44,056 nt of DNA from an uncultured Oscillospiraceae bacterium. Its GTDB lineage: Bacteria; Bacillota; Clostridia; Oscillospirales; Oscillospiraceae. Of this stretch, positions 8,138-17,981 are shown in pieces. The stretch covers positions 1-44,056 of the forward strand of contig CAJOMA010000002.1 of the NCBI GenBank assembly GCA_905235655.1. The letters are read 5' to 3'. Every line of letters begins with the position of its first letter. Within the stretch, counting starts at the first letter, position 1. The notes beneath the pieces were generated by a model. It was not told the DNA's origin and made no database searches. It was given only the letters and a program-made list of their open reading frames with translations. The position numbers were made by a program, and so were the translations under genes.

Positions 8138-9333
8138 TGCAAGACTCCCAGCACGGTATCGCAGCAGGCGGACGCGGTGTAACGCTCATCCAGATAACGG
8201 CGGGCGTTTTCGCCCATCTCTCCGCGATCCGCGCGCTGCATTTTCTCCACTGCGGCAAGCACGGAGGCGGGATCGGCGCTGCGGCAGGCAATGCCGAAGC
8301 CGTTTGCCTCCGCAATCGCGCCCATATCCGTCGCGTCGTCGGTGCAGACGAGCAGCGGCATGGAGTTTTCCATATAGGACAGCGCGCGCGACGGGTAATT
8401 CGGGATCGTAAAGCGCGGATCGAGGAAAACGACGCCAACATCGCAGCCCGCCGCCACCTCGTCATATTCCTGCTTCGGCATCAGCGGTTTGCGGACAATA
8501 TTGTCCGGATTCTCCTGCGCGAGGAAGTCGTCGATCAGCGGTGCGTCTGAGCCGCTGCCACAGATGAGAAAGAAGCAGTCCTTCTTCTCTTTCAGCAGCC
8601 GAAGGCAGTCGACCAGCGCAGGGATGCCCTGCGGTCTGCCGAGGTTTCCGCCGAGCAGATAGACGACGGTATCCTCCGGAAGCTCCAGCTTCTCATGCAG
8701 GGCTTTTCTGGCGGCGCTGCAGTCGATCCGCTCGCGCGGGATAATGCCGTTGGGGCAGAGCTCCGCTTTTTGCGAGGGTATCTCCGGATTGTGGGAAAGC
8801 AAATACTCCGCATTTGCAGGGCTCATGCAGCCGATCCGGTCCGAAACGCGGTAAAGCTTCTTTTCCTGTCTTCTGAAAAAGCGATAAATCAGGCTGCGCG
8901 CGGAGAACATGCCGAGGTCGACCGCGTTCTGCGGAAAAATATCCTTCAGCATCAGATAGGTCGGGCAGCGGAAGAGCTTTTTCAGCTTCCGCACCGGCTC
9001 GGCGAGCGTGATCGGCGGAGTGGAATAGAGGATCAGATCGAAGTTCTCGCTGCCGAGATACTTACGAACCGCGCGGTAATATCTGCCGCTCAGCGTAACG
9101 GTCGAAATCCCCTTTTCAATGAGCGAGACGCCGGCGGTGTTTCCCGTCTGCACGGTCAGAAGCGTGTAGGTCGGGAAGTCGGTGCGGACCGTCTTTTCCC
9201 CGGTGCTCTTCTGGCGCGGCGTAACGATAAAGGGACGGTGCCCCCGCGCAATCAGCTCGAGCATCAGGTCGGAATATATGTTGTGCATGTGAACGTCGGT
9301 AAAAACGTTCATCGTCAGAAAAAGAATATTCAT
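8134..9333 (-). CDS. Glycosyltransferase family 4 (WbuB-like)
   Basis: A 399-residue GT-B enzyme. MNILFLTMNVFTDVHMHNIYSDLM opens the acceptor domain; LILYSTPPITLAEPVRKLKK near residue 105 and MLKDIFPQNAVDLGMF near residue 130 match the WbuB-type GT4 group that transfers amino-deoxysugars. The donor half has YLLGGNLGRPQGIPALVDCL near residue 225 and MENSMPLLVC near residue 325. An in-frame TTG lies 18 nt further upstream but lacks a ribosome binding site, so ATG 9333 is chosen. By position it may add an early sugar after the PglC-type primer; that is inference. Confidence 0.88.
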   Translation of the reverse strand: MNILFLTMNVFTDVHMHNIYSDLMLELIARGHRPFIVTPRQKSTGEKTVRTDFPTYTLLTVQTGNTAGVSLIEKGISTVTLSGRYYRAVRKYLGSENFDLILYSTPPITLAEPVRKLKKLFRCPTYLMLKDIFPQNAVDLGMFSARSLIYRFFRRQEKKLYRVSDRIGCMSPANAEYLLSHNPEIPSQKAELCPNGIIPRERIDCSAARKALHEKLELPEDTVVYLLGGNLGRPQGIPALVDCLRLLKEKKDCFFLICGSGSDAPLIDDFLAQENPDNIVRKPLMPKQEYDEVAAGCDVGVVFLDPRFTIPNYPSRALSYMENSMPLLVCTDDATDMGAIAEANGFGIACRSADPASVLAAVEKMQRADRGEMGENARRYLDERYTASACCDTVLGVLQ

Positions 9334-9356
9334 AGACAGCCCTGTTTTCAAAAGAT

Positions 9357-10337
9357 TTACGCTCTGTAGAGCGGGAAGAAATTCGGGTCTTCGGGAGGTC
9401 CGCCGTTCTGCTTGATCCGTTCCGCCGCCAGCCGGTCGTAGGCGTCGCGATCGAAAATCATCATCCCGACGTAGAACGGCACGGGGTCCGCGTTCGTGAA
9501 GCTGCGCTTATAGCGAAAAATGCCGTCGTCAACCCGATAGCCGCCGCCGAGGACGAAGCCGCGTTTGCCGGAGTCCACGCAGAGCTTGATCACTTCGTCC
9601 TTCAAAAAATCGTTTGGGCGCATGGCGTAGAAGTCCTTATCCGTGCCGCCCAGGAAGGAATAGACGTACTGCTCGGAGATCAGAACCAGCTCTGTGGAGA
9701 TGATCACGCCGTCCTTCCGTACATGGAAAAACAGATAATTATACGGGATATACGAGGCGATCTTTTCAAAAAAGCTCTTCGGAAAATAATAGTATTCTCT
9801 CGCCTCGTTGCGGTTCATGGTGTCGTAGTAGATGCGCATAAAATCGTCGAGGTGATCCATATTCTGCTCGACCACGATCTCCAGCCCGTATTCGCGGGCC
9901 CGTTTCACGTTTTTGCGCACCTTGTGCTCGTACTGCGTCCAAAGCGTTTCATACGGGCGGTCCGTCGGGACGATGATGTTGTCCTTGACGTATCGCGTCG
10001 TTCCGTAGTAGCGCTCCCGCACGTCCGTGTTGTCCGTCAGATGGAAGCGGACAAACTCGCAGACAATGCCGCGCCGGCGGCAGTAGTCCGCAAAGGCTTC
10101 GGTAAAGCACCGCATCAGCTTGTCCTTATCCGTGCTTTCCAGAATGATCGGTCCGCCGTAGCCGTAGGGCGTCGAGATATCGTAGAGCGTTCTGCCGTCG
10201 AGCTGCGTCGGAATCTCGCGGAGCAGGAAGGTATGCCGGATCTCGCCGTATTCATTTTTGAATGCAAAGACCTCGCTCGGCCCGTCCGTCTCTTCAAAGA
10301 CGCGGGCGTAGGCAGGGCTGAAACAAATATCAGACAT
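9357..10337 (-). CDS. FemAB/GNAT-like acyltransferase
   Basis: A 326-residue protein of the double-GNAT FemAB type (PF13480-like). Features include YDISTPYGYGGPIILES near residue 55, YEHKVRKNVKRAREYGLEIVVEQ near residue 135 (the conserved helix and basic stretch of the second GNAT domain), YYFPKSFFEKIASY, and ISTELVLISEQYVYSFLGGTDKDFYAMRPNDFLKDEVI near residues 215-255. FemAB proteins transfer aminoacyl groups from tRNA; relatives in polysaccharide clusters acylate amino sugars. The start overlaps the preceding gene by 8 nt and has GGGAGA upstream. A role adding an acyl or aminoacyl group to the 4-amino sugar of this glycan is inferred. Confidence 0.75.
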   Translation of the reverse strand: MSDICFSPAYARVFEETDGPSEVFAFKNEYGEIRHTFLLREIPTQLDGRTLYDISTPYGYGGPIILESTDKDKLMRCFTEAFADYCRRRGIVCEFVRFHLTDNTDVRERYYGTTRYVKDNIIVPTDRPYETLWTQYEHKVRKNVKRAREYGLEIVVEQNMDHLDDFMRIYYDTMNRNEAREYYYFPKSFFEKIASYIPYNYLFFHVRKDGVIISTELVLISEQYVYSFLGGTDKDFYAMRPNDFLKDEVIKLCVDSGKRGFVLGGGYRVDDGIFRYKRSFTNADPVPFYVGMMIFDRDAYDRLAAERIKQNGGPPEDPNFFPLYRA

Positions 10338-11406
10338 GAAGCAAGAATCTCCCTATTTCGGCTGCAATCCTCTGCATATCCCCGGGGATATACCGCTGAT
10401 CGCAGACAGCAGATATTTCGGTATCGAAAAGCGGCGTGCGGCTGCCGCAGAAGGTATGGTCGCCTGTCCGCGGCCAGTGCCGCGGGAAGAATAAGCCTTG
10501 TTGCACCAAATGTGTGTGAAGTGCGTCGCGCAGCTCCGGCGACGTTACCAGCGGCACGAACAGAGGACAGTCGTCTGTCCGCACGGTCGGAAACAGGCAT
10601 CTCACCCGCTCCGAACGCAGGTCATTGACCGCCTGCGTCAGAAGCAGCGCATTTTCCCATCGCCTGCTGCGCATCAAATCGGCGTCGAGAACCGAAAGAA
10701 GCTTCCAAGACCGCTCGTCCGCCGCTTTTCCGCGGTAGTTCTGCTCCAGACAGGCCTCCGCCTCGGAAAACATCTGCAGGAAGGTCTGCTTGTCGACCGT
10801 TTCTCCGCGCATATAGGCGCGCTTCAAATCAAATGCGCGGTTGCGAAGGCCGGTGTAGTCGGGGCAGTCCTCCAGCGGCGGGCAGCGCATCGGCCCCTGC
10901 GTTTTCAGGCAGAAGCCCATGTTGATATCCGTCCACTTGCGGACGCTGCCGCAGATATAGTCCGCCGGGAAGGAAAACGCACGGTACGCCGGCTGCAGGA
11001 GCGAATGGGTCGCGTCAAAGACGACCGTCTTGCCGCATTCTTGCAGCTTCTGCGCGTAAGAACGAAGCGCGGGACTGCCGAAGCCGAAATACTCCGCAAG
11101 CAGGACGACGTCACAGTCCGTTTCCGCGGGCAGATCAAATTCGATCCCGTCCGCGCCGGCGTAAACTTCAAAAAACGCAACGGTAAAGCCGCGCGCAAGG
11201 AAGGGCTCGATCATCGTATGGCAGCAGTAGGACGGCAGCAGCGCCTTCCCCGCCGGCTTGGAGCGCAGGATATCCAAAAGCACGCAGTCCAGCGCCGTTC
11301 TGCCGCTCAGCACAAGGTGCACGCCGTCGAGCTCGGGCAGAATGCGCGCGCCGTTTCCGTTCGGCTGGCAGTCCGTCCAGAATTCGCTGCCGATTTCCCG
11401 TCTCAT
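10330..11406 (-). CDS. PLP-dependent aminotransferase-like protein (DegT-fold relative)
   Basis: A 358-residue protein starting MRREIGSEFW, with ATG 11406 in a 4-nt ATGA overlap with the upstream stop. LVLSGRTALDCVLLDIL near residue 35 is the PLP phosphate-binding region; VVFDATHSLLQPAY near residue 140 holds the Asp that would bind the pyridine nitrogen; ICGSVRKWTDINMG near residue 165 places a lysine (RK) where the Schiff-base Lys of DegT enzymes lies. The family is divergent from the PglE-like gene in the same operon and is often found beside FemAB-like genes in surface-glycan clusters. It may aminate a sugar or form a linked substrate for the FemAB-like protein. Confidence 0.65.
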   Translation of the reverse strand: MRREIGSEFWTDCQPNGNGARILPELDGVHLVLSGRTALDCVLLDILRSKPAGKALLPSYCCHTMIEPFLARGFTVAFFEVYAGADGIEFDLPAETDCDVVLLAEYFGFGSPALRSYAQKLQECGKTVVFDATHSLLQPAYRAFSFPADYICGSVRKWTDINMGFCLKTQGPMRCPPLEDCPDYTGLRNRAFDLKRAYMRGETVDKQTFLQMFSEAEACLEQNYRGKAADERSWKLLSVLDADLMRSRRWENALLLTQAVNDLRSERVRCLFPTVRTDDCPLFVPLVTSPELRDALHTHLVQQGLFFPRHWPRTGDHTFCGSRTPLFDTEISAVCDQRYIPGDMQRIAAEIGRFLLHV

Positions 11407-11930
11407 CTTTGATCCGACTTCAGGCGCGAATAGGCTTTCAGATCGACGTAGGCGCCGTTCTTGAAGACGCGCGAGCGCAGGACGCCGTCGAGCCGGTAGC
11501 CGCACTTTCGGAACAGGCTTTCCGAAGCGGTATTGTAGGAAACGATGTCCGCATACAGGCACTGCAGACGCATTTCGTCAAAGGCGTAAGCCGTCAGCGC
11601 GCACACGGCGTCGGTACCGTAGCCCTTCCCTCTCGCAGGCTCGTCCAGCTTGAGGTGAATCTGCGCCGTGCCGTTCTTCTGGTCGATGTCGCTCAGAATC
11701 ACCGTGCCCAGACCGGTCTCGGGCTGTTCCTTCAGCGCGATGATGCAGCGCAGCGTGTTCGGCGCGTTCTTCTGCTGCTCCGTCCAGCTCTCCTGCGCGT
11801 GACAGGAAACGGGAAACGAGCTTCCGCCGAGCATCCGCTCGGTATCGGGATCATTGATCAGCCGCAGCAGCAGCGCGTTGTCTGCCTTTTCAATGGCGCG
11901 AAGAAGCACGCGCTCTCCATAGATATTCAT
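11403..11930 (-). CDS. GNAT N-acetyltransferase (RimJ/RimL-like)
   Basis: A 175-residue GNAT protein: MNIYGERVLLRAIEKADNALLLRLINDP, a central LGTVILSDIDQKNGTAQIHLKL sheet, the acetyl-CoA pyrophosphate-binding motif ARGKGYGTDAVCAL at about residues 107-120, and SLFRKCGYRLDGVLRSRVFKNGAYVDL near the end. It starts in an ATGA overlap with the sugar transferase gene. Because it sits between a PglC-like primer and aminotransferases, it is a good candidate for N-acetylating a UDP-4-amino-sugar, the step done by a hexapeptide enzyme (PglD) in Campylobacter or by a GNAT (PseH) in pseudaminic acid synthesis. Substrate is inferred only from context. Confidence 0.85.
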   Translation of the reverse strand: MNIYGERVLLRAIEKADNALLLRLINDPDTERMLGGSSFPVSCHAQESWTEQQKNAPNTLRCIIALKEQPETGLGTVILSDIDQKNGTAQIHLKLDEPARGKGYGTDAVCALTAYAFDEMRLQCLYADIVSYNTASESLFRKCGYRLDGVLRSRVFKNGAYVDLKAYSRLKSDQR

Positions 11931-12565
11931 ACGGATTCGTACTCCTTTTCCATTTGTTGTCTTCTGTATGTATCGAAGTCCGGCAGGCTGTCCACACCGC
12001 GAACGCCGATGCCCGATCTTCCGAGGGCAACGGCCACCGTCTGAAGCAGGATTCTCACGTCCTGCCTGAACGAGACGGACGAGACGTACTGCAGATCGTA
12101 GTCGAAGCGATCCTCCCACGTCGTCTCATTGCGGCCGTTGACCTGCGCCAAACCGGTCAGTCCGGGGCGCACGGAGTGGCGCAGACGCTCGCGCTCCGTG
12201 TAGTACGGCAGATACTGCACCGCCAAAGGCCGCGGGCCGACCAGCGCCATCTGACCAGCCAGAATATTCAGAAGCTCCGGCAGCTCGTCGGCGGAGGTCG
12301 CGCGCAGGAAACGGCCGTAGCGCGTCAGACGCTCGGCGTCCGGCAGGAGGTTCCCCTCCGCGTCGCGCGCATTTGTCATACTGCGGAATTTGATCATGCG
12401 GAAGATTTTCTCATTTCTGCCGGGACGCGGCTGCGTAAAGAAGGGATTTCCCCTAAACTTGACCGCGCCGGTCACGATCAGCGCCAAAAGCAGCGGCGAC
12501 AGCAAGATCAGCGCCGTCAGGGATATGAGAAAATCAAGGATTCGTTTGATGCATTTTGCATACAT
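11927..12565 (-). CDS. pglC: PglC-type phosphoglycosyl transferase (priming sugar transferase)
   Basis: A 212-residue small monotopic phosphoglycosyl transferase (PF02397). One N-terminal hydrophobic re-entrant helix (residues 9-31) is followed by KIFRMIKFRSMTNARDAEG, LTRYGRFLRATSADELPELLNILAGQMALVGPRPL and RHSVRPGLTGLAQVNGRN, the family's catalytic Asp-Glu (here ADELPEL) and phosphate-binding motifs. It has no extra membrane domain, so its size fits the PglC subgroup that moves a diacetamido-sugar phosphate to undecaprenyl phosphate. It should start each glycan repeat unit on the cytoplasmic membrane face. The gene symbol reflects this similarity, not proven substrate. Confidence 0.87.
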   Translation of the reverse strand: MYAKCIKRILDFLISLTALILLSPLLLALIVTGAVKFRGNPFFTQPRPGRNEKIFRMIKFRSMTNARDAEGNLLPDAERLTRYGRFLRATSADELPELLNILAGQMALVGPRPLAVQYLPYYTERERLRHSVRPGLTGLAQVNGRNETTWEDRFDYDLQYVSSVSFRQDVRILLQTVAVALGRSGIGVRGVDSLPDFDTYRRQQMEKEYESV

Positions 12566-12579
12566 GTCGCATTATTCCT

Positions 12580-13698
12580 TCAAAACATAGCTTTGATGAT
12601 CGCAATGACCTCGTCCTGCTCCTCCGGCGTCATCTTGATGTCGCTGGGCAGGCACAGGCCGCGCGCGAAGACGTCCTCGCCGACATTCTCTCCGGGCAGG
12701 GTGATGTAATCGCAGTCCGCAAAGACCGGCTGCAGGTGCATCGGCTTCCAGATTGGGCGCGAGTCAATATTCTGCTCGTTCAGCCGCGCCATGATATCAA
12801 ACGGCTTGACCGTGCAGCCTCGGTCTAAGAGGATGCACGAAAGCCAGTAGTTCGGCTCGGAATCGGCTGTATACGGGTTCATCTGCAGCGGCAGACCGCA
12901 TAGCCCGTCGCGGTAGCGCTCAAAAATCTTCTTTTTCAGCGCGCGGTGCTCGTCGAGGTGGATTAGCTGCCCTCTGCCGATGCCGGCGACAATATTGCTC
13001 ATCCGGTAGTTATAGCCGATCTCGCTGTGCTGATAGTACGGCGCGGGGTCCTTCGACTGCGTCGCCCAGAAGCGCGCTTTTTTGACCGCAGCTTCGTCGT
13101 CGGAGACGAGCATGCCGCCGCCGGAGGTGGTGATGATCTTGTTGCCGTTGAAGCTCAGGGCGTTGTAGGTGCCGAAGGTGCCGGTCTGTCTGCCGCGGTA
13201 GACGGCGGACAGGGACTCCGCCGCGTCCTCGATCAGGATGGCGCCACGGCGGTCGCAGATCGCGCGAATCTCGTCCAGTTTTGCCGGCGTGCCGTAAAGG
13301 TTGACGGCGATGACGATCCGCGCCCCGGGATATTTCTCGAACGCCAGCTCCAGCGCGCGCGGGTCCAGATTCCACGTTTCATACTCCGCGTCAATAAAGA
13401 CCTGTTTTCCGCCCTCGTAGGAGACGGGGTTGACGGAGCCGGAGAAGGTCAGGTCAGAGCAGAGCACCGGCTCGCCAGCCTTCAGTCCGCAGAGCTTCAG
13501 CGCCAGATGGATTGCCGCCGTGCAGGACGACAGCGCCGCCGCGTGACCGCAGCCGATATAGTCACAGATTTCCTGCTCGAAGCAGTCCACGTTCTTGCCC
13601 AGAGGCGCGATCCAGTTGGTATCGAACGCCTCCTGAATGTATTGCATTTCCTCTCCGTGCATGGTCGGAGAAGAGAGCAAAATTCTCTTTTCACGCAT
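12580..13698 (-). CDS. pglE: DegT/DnrJ-family UDP-4-keto-sugar aminotransferase (PglE-like)
   Basis: A 372-residue PLP enzyme. WIAPLGKNVDCFEQEICDYIG near residue 30 and ALSSCTAAIHLALKLCG near residue 55 match PglE/PseC enzymes; GAILIEDAAESLSAVYRGRQTG near residue 155 carries the PLP-binding Asp; LSFNGNKIITTSGGGMLVS near residue 180 holds the Schiff-base lysine. It transfers an amino group, usually from glutamate, to C4 of UDP-4-keto-6-deoxy-GlcNAc. It is the first gene of the minus-strand operon, with GGGGGA 7 nt before the ATG. The matching 4,6-dehydratase (PglF) is not in this window and must be encoded elsewhere if the pathway is complete. Confidence 0.88.
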   Translation of the reverse strand: MREKRILLSSPTMHGEEMQYIQEAFDTNWIAPLGKNVDCFEQEICDYIGCGHAAALSSCTAAIHLALKLCGLKAGEPVLCSDLTFSGSVNPVSYEGGKQVFIDAEYETWNLDPRALELAFEKYPGARIVIAVNLYGTPAKLDEIRAICDRRGAILIEDAAESLSAVYRGRQTGTFGTYNALSFNGNKIITTSGGGMLVSDDEAAVKKARFWATQSKDPAPYYQHSEIGYNYRMSNIVAGIGRGQLIHLDEHRALKKKIFERYRDGLCGLPLQMNPYTADSEPNYWLSCILLDRGCTVKPFDIMARLNEQNIDSRPIWKPMHLQPVFADCDYITLPGENVGEDVFARGLCLPSDIKMTPEEQDEVIAIIKAMF

Positions 13699-13944
13699 AG
13701 AAAAATCCCCCGTGAATCCGGAATAATCTAAAAAATCACATAAAGCGACACATAATGACCCAATATACTATGTTAAAATATATCTTAGCACTTAGACCGT
13801 CATAAGTCAAGAAATATATCCTTCTACGTTGTGGCTGCGCTGCTGCGGAAGCACAAGATATAGCGCCTTTTTTGCTCTTTCCCGACAAGCCCGGTTATTT
13901 GGATAAAAAAGCGGAAAAAAGCTGTCAAAAAATGTGAAAATCAA
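13699..13944. other. Divergent intergenic region between glycan operon and pot operon
   Basis: About 340 bases separate the divergent first genes of the two operons. The pot side has a clear promoter (separate entry). On the glycan side no consensus promoter could be picked: AT-rich sequence around 13760-13785 contains a TATATT on the minus strand but no convincing -35 at 16-18 nt. No coding region or stable long hairpin is evident between 13790 and 13940. Confidence 0.5.
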
Positions 13945-13973
13945 TTGACAATTGCTGCTTTTGCCTATATATT
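13945..13973 (+). promoter_or_regulatory. Sigma-A-type promoter of the pot operon
   Basis: A perfect -35 TTGACA (13945-13950) is separated by 17 nt from TATATT (13968-13973). Transcription would begin near 13980, about 57 nt before the potA ATG, which has GGGGGAGG upstream. Confidence 0.88.
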
Positions 13974-13981
13974 GCAATATA
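13968..13981. promoter_or_regulatory. 14-bp perfect palindrome over the pot -10 box, operator candidate
   Basis: TATATTGCAATATA is an exact inverted repeat covering the -10 element and the expected start of transcription. A dimeric repressor bound here would block the promoter. The regulator is unknown and none is encoded next to it. Confidence 0.5.
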
Positions 13982-14036
13982 GAGTATCATGTGGGTTTCT
14001 GCATTTTACTACTTGAAAAGAAATGGGGGAGGATAC

Positions 14037-15150
<1,114 letters not shown>

Positions 15151-15161
<11 letters not shown>

Positions 15162-15966
15162 ATGGCTGTCCGGCCCTTATGTGCTGTGGATGGTGGTGTT
15201 CACCCTGATTCCGCTCGGCGTGGTGCTGTATTTTGCTCTCACCGACGCGGCGACGGGGACATTCACCCTCTCCAATCTAGCGAAAATCGCAGATTACTGG
15301 CCGATTTTCCTGCGGTCGATCTGGCTGAGCATTTTTGCGACGCTGATCTGCCTCGTGATCGGCTATCCGGTGGCGTATTTCATCGCCCACTGCAAACCGA
15401 CCACGCAGCGTCTTCTGCAGATGATGATCATGCTGCCGATGTGCATCAGCTTCCTGCTGCGCACGCTGGCGTGGGTCGCTCTGCTGGACGATACCGGCAT
15501 CATCAACAATTTCCTGACCTCCATCGGTCTGTCTCCCCTGCCCTTGATCCGCAACAACGGCGCGGTCATTCTCGGCATGGTGTATAACTACCTGCCTTAC
15601 ATGATCCTGCCCCTGTTTACGGTGCTGATGAAGATTGATCCGCGTCTGGTTGAGGCGGCGGAGGATCTCGGCTGCAACAGCCGTCAGGTCTTCGCCAGGG
15701 TCATCCTTCCCCTGTCCGTTCCCGGCATCGTCTCCGGTATTACGATGGTCTTCGTTCCCGCCGTGTCCACCTTCTACATTTCGCAGAAGCTCGGCTCTCC
15801 GGGCACCATCCTGATCGGCGACGTGATCGAATCACAGTTCAAGGCCGCCTATAACCCCAACTTCGGCGCCGCCCTGTCTCTCGTTCTGATGGTACTGATC
15901 TTCGTCTGTGTCGGAGTGATGAACCGCTTCACGAACGACGATGAAGAAAGCATGGTGACGTTATGA
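15151..15966 (+). CDS. potB: Spermidine/putrescine ABC transporter permease PotB
   Basis: A 271-residue permease with six membrane segments. The first, [19 protein letters not shown], starts at residue 9, and the EAA coupling loop is [27 protein letters not shown] near residue 165, the contact site for the PotA ATPase. The ATG at 15151 lies 8 nt after GGAGGG; a GTG two codons earlier is too close to that site. It overlaps potA by 11 nt and potC by 4 nt (ATGA), consistent with coupled translation of the transporter. Confidence 0.93.
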
Positions 15967-16778
15967 GAAGAACCAATCGTATCTTTACCATTCTCGTCTT
16001 TATCTTCCTGTATATCCCGATGATCGTGCTGGCGGTCGCGTCGTTCAACAAGGGCAAGGATATCGCCGTCTTCCAGGGCTTCACCTTCCACCAGTATAAA
16101 GAGCTGTTCCGCGACGACGATCTGCTGCGGCTGCTCGGAAACTCTGTCATCATCGCCGTCATTTCCATGTCGGTTGCCACCGTGCTCGGCACGGTCGCCG
16201 CTGTCGGCGTCCATTCCATGCGCGGCAAGCTGCGCGCGGCGGTCATGGGGCTGACCAACATCCCGATGACCAATCCAGATATCGTCACCGGCGTCTCCCT
16301 CGCGCTGCTGTTCGCCTTTGTCGGCGTTCTGCTCCGGATCAACGCCGTGCTCGGCTTCTGGACGCTGCTGATCGCGCACATCACCTTCAGCCTGCCGTAC
16401 GTCATTCTGAACGTCATGCCGAAGCTCGCACAGATGGACCCCGATCTGAAGGAAGCCGCGCTCGACCTCGGCTGCACGCCCGTGCAGGCGTTCTTCAAGG
16501 TCGTGCTGCACGAGATCATGCCCGGCGTTATCTCCGGCGCGCTGATGGCGTTCACGATGTCGCTGGATGACTTTGTCATTTCCTACTTTGTCACCGGCTC
16601 CGGCTTCGTCACCCTGCCGGTTGAGATTTACAGCTACACCAAAAAGCCCATTCAGCCGAAGGTCTACGCGATGTTCACGCTGATCTTTGTTACGATCCTG
16701 CTGCTGATGATCGCGATGAATCTTCTGCAGGCGCGCGACAGCTCCAGAAAGCTCCGCAGGAAGGAGGCGCGCAGATGA
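15963..16778 (+). CDS. potC: Spermidine/putrescine ABC transporter permease PotC
   Basis: A 271-residue permease with six predicted transmembrane helices, the first at residues 6-26 (IFTILVFIFLYIPMIVLAV). The EAA loop KEAALDLGCTPVQAFFKVVLHEIMPGVISG lies near residue 160, followed by the family-typical MSLDDFVISYFVTGSG near residue 199. With PotB it forms the membrane channel. It overlaps potB and potD by 4 nt each. Confidence 0.93.
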   Translation: MRRTNRIFTILVFIFLYIPMIVLAVASFNKGKDIAVFQGFTFHQYKELFRDDDLLRLLGNSVIIAVISMSVATVLGTVAAVGVHSMRGKLRAAVMGLTNIPMTNPDIVTGVSLALLFAFVGVLLRINAVLGFWTLLIAHITFSLPYVILNVMPKLAQMDPDLKEAALDLGCTPVQAFFKVVLHEIMPGVISGALMAFTMSLDDFVISYFVTGSGFVTLPVEIYSYTKKPIQPKVYAMFTLIFVTILLLMIAMNLLQARDSSRKLRRKEARR

Positions 16779-17977
16779 AACGGCTGTTTTCTTTGCTTCT
16801 GATTGCGGTGCTGCTCGTCCACGCGCTGCCCTTTTCCGTATCTGCTGCGGAAGAGACCGTGACGATCAACGTCTACAACTGGGGGCAGTACATCTCGGAC
16901 GGCACGGACGACTGCATCGACGTGATCGACGAATTTGAAGCCGCCTATCCCAACATCAAGGTCAACTATATGACCTTTGACAGCAACGAAAGCATGTACA
17001 CCAAGCTCAAGGCGGGCGGCTCCACCTTCGATATCATCATCCCGTCGGACTATATGGTGCAGAAGCTGATCGAGGAGGACATGCTGGAGCAGCTCGACTT
17101 CTCCAACATTCCGAATTATCAATACATTGATGACAGCTTCAAAAACCTCGCGTTCGATCCCGGCAATCTCTATTCCGTGCCCTACACCTGGGGCTGCGTC
17201 GGCGTGATCTACAATACGAAGTACGTTGATCCGGCGGACGTCGGCAGTTGGGATTTGCTGTGGAATGAAAAGTACGCCGGTAAAATCCTCATGTTCGACA
17301 ATCCGCGCGACGCCTTTGCAATCGCGGAGTCCAAGCTCGGCTACAGCATCAACACGGAGGACTCCACCCTGCTGTCGCTGGCAGCCGGCGAGCTGCGCGA
17401 GCAGAAGCCGCTGGTGCAGGCGTACGTCATGGATCAGATTTTCGACAAGATGGAGCGCGGCGAGGCGTGGATCGCTCCCTACTATGCGGGCGACTTCCTG
17501 CTTATGGTAGAAGAGAATCCCGATCTCGACTTCTACTTCCCCGAGGAAGGCTTCAACCTCTTTGTCGACGCGATCTGCATTCCCAGGGGCGCAGAGCACA
17601 AGGAGGCTGCGGAGACCTTTATCAATTTCCTGATCTCCCCGGAGATCTGCGCGCAGAATCTGGAATATCTCGGCTACTCCGCGCCGAGCACCGCCGCCAA
17701 GGAGCTCATGGATCCGGACTTTGCGGCGAATCCGATCGCCTATCCGGACGGGGAAACGCTTTCAGGCGGCACCGCCTTCATGTCGCTTTCTCAGCGCGGC
17801 ACGCAGGAGATGGACAGCCTGTGGACGATGGTCAAGACCGCCGACACCGCTACAACGGTTTATCTGATTTTGACCGTCGCCGCGATCGCGCTGGTCATCT
17901 TCCTCTGGATTTTCTTCAAGGTGCGCAAGCGCAACCGTAAGGCGCGCCGCTGCGCCAAATGGAAAACTGCACAATAA
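16775..17977 (+). CDS. potD: Spermidine/putrescine-binding protein with C-terminal membrane anchor
   Basis: A 400-residue solute-binding protein. An N-terminal signal sequence (residues 1-24, ending SVSAAEE) has no lipobox cysteine. The mature part begins VTINVYNWGQYISDG, and contains FDIIIPSDYMVQKLI, SVPYTWGCVGVIYNTK and WIAPYYAGDFLLM, typical of PotD/PotF polyamine sites. Unusually, residues 357-381 form a second strongly hydrophobic helix (VYLILTVAAIALVIFLWIFF) followed by a very basic tail, so the protein is probably held to the outer membrane face by its C-terminus and not by lipid. It is the last gene of potABCD and is followed by a strong terminator. Confidence 0.92.
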   Translation: MKRLFSLLLIAVLLVHALPFSVSAAEETVTINVYNWGQYISDGTDDCIDVIDEFEAAYPNIKVNYMTFDSNESMYTKLKAGGSTFDIIIPSDYMVQKLIEEDMLEQLDFSNIPNYQYIDDSFKNLAFDPGNLYSVPYTWGCVGVIYNTKYVDPADVGSWDLLWNEKYAGKILMFDNPRDAFAIAESKLGYSINTEDSTLLSLAAGELREQKPLVQAYVMDQIFDKMERGEAWIAPYYAGDFLLMVEENPDLDFYFPEEGFNLFVDAICIPRGAEHKEAAETFINFLISPEICAQNLEYLGYSAPSTAAKELMDPDFAANPIAYPDGETLSGGTAFMSLSQRGTQEMDSLWTMVKTADTATTVYLILTVAAIALVIFLWIFFKVRKRNRKARRCAKWKTAQ

Positions 17978-17981
17978 CGCA

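Noticed and set aside
13741-13800. Promoter for the glycan operon
   Set aside because: Several AT-rich hexamers can be read as -10 boxes but none has an acceptable -35 at the right spacing.
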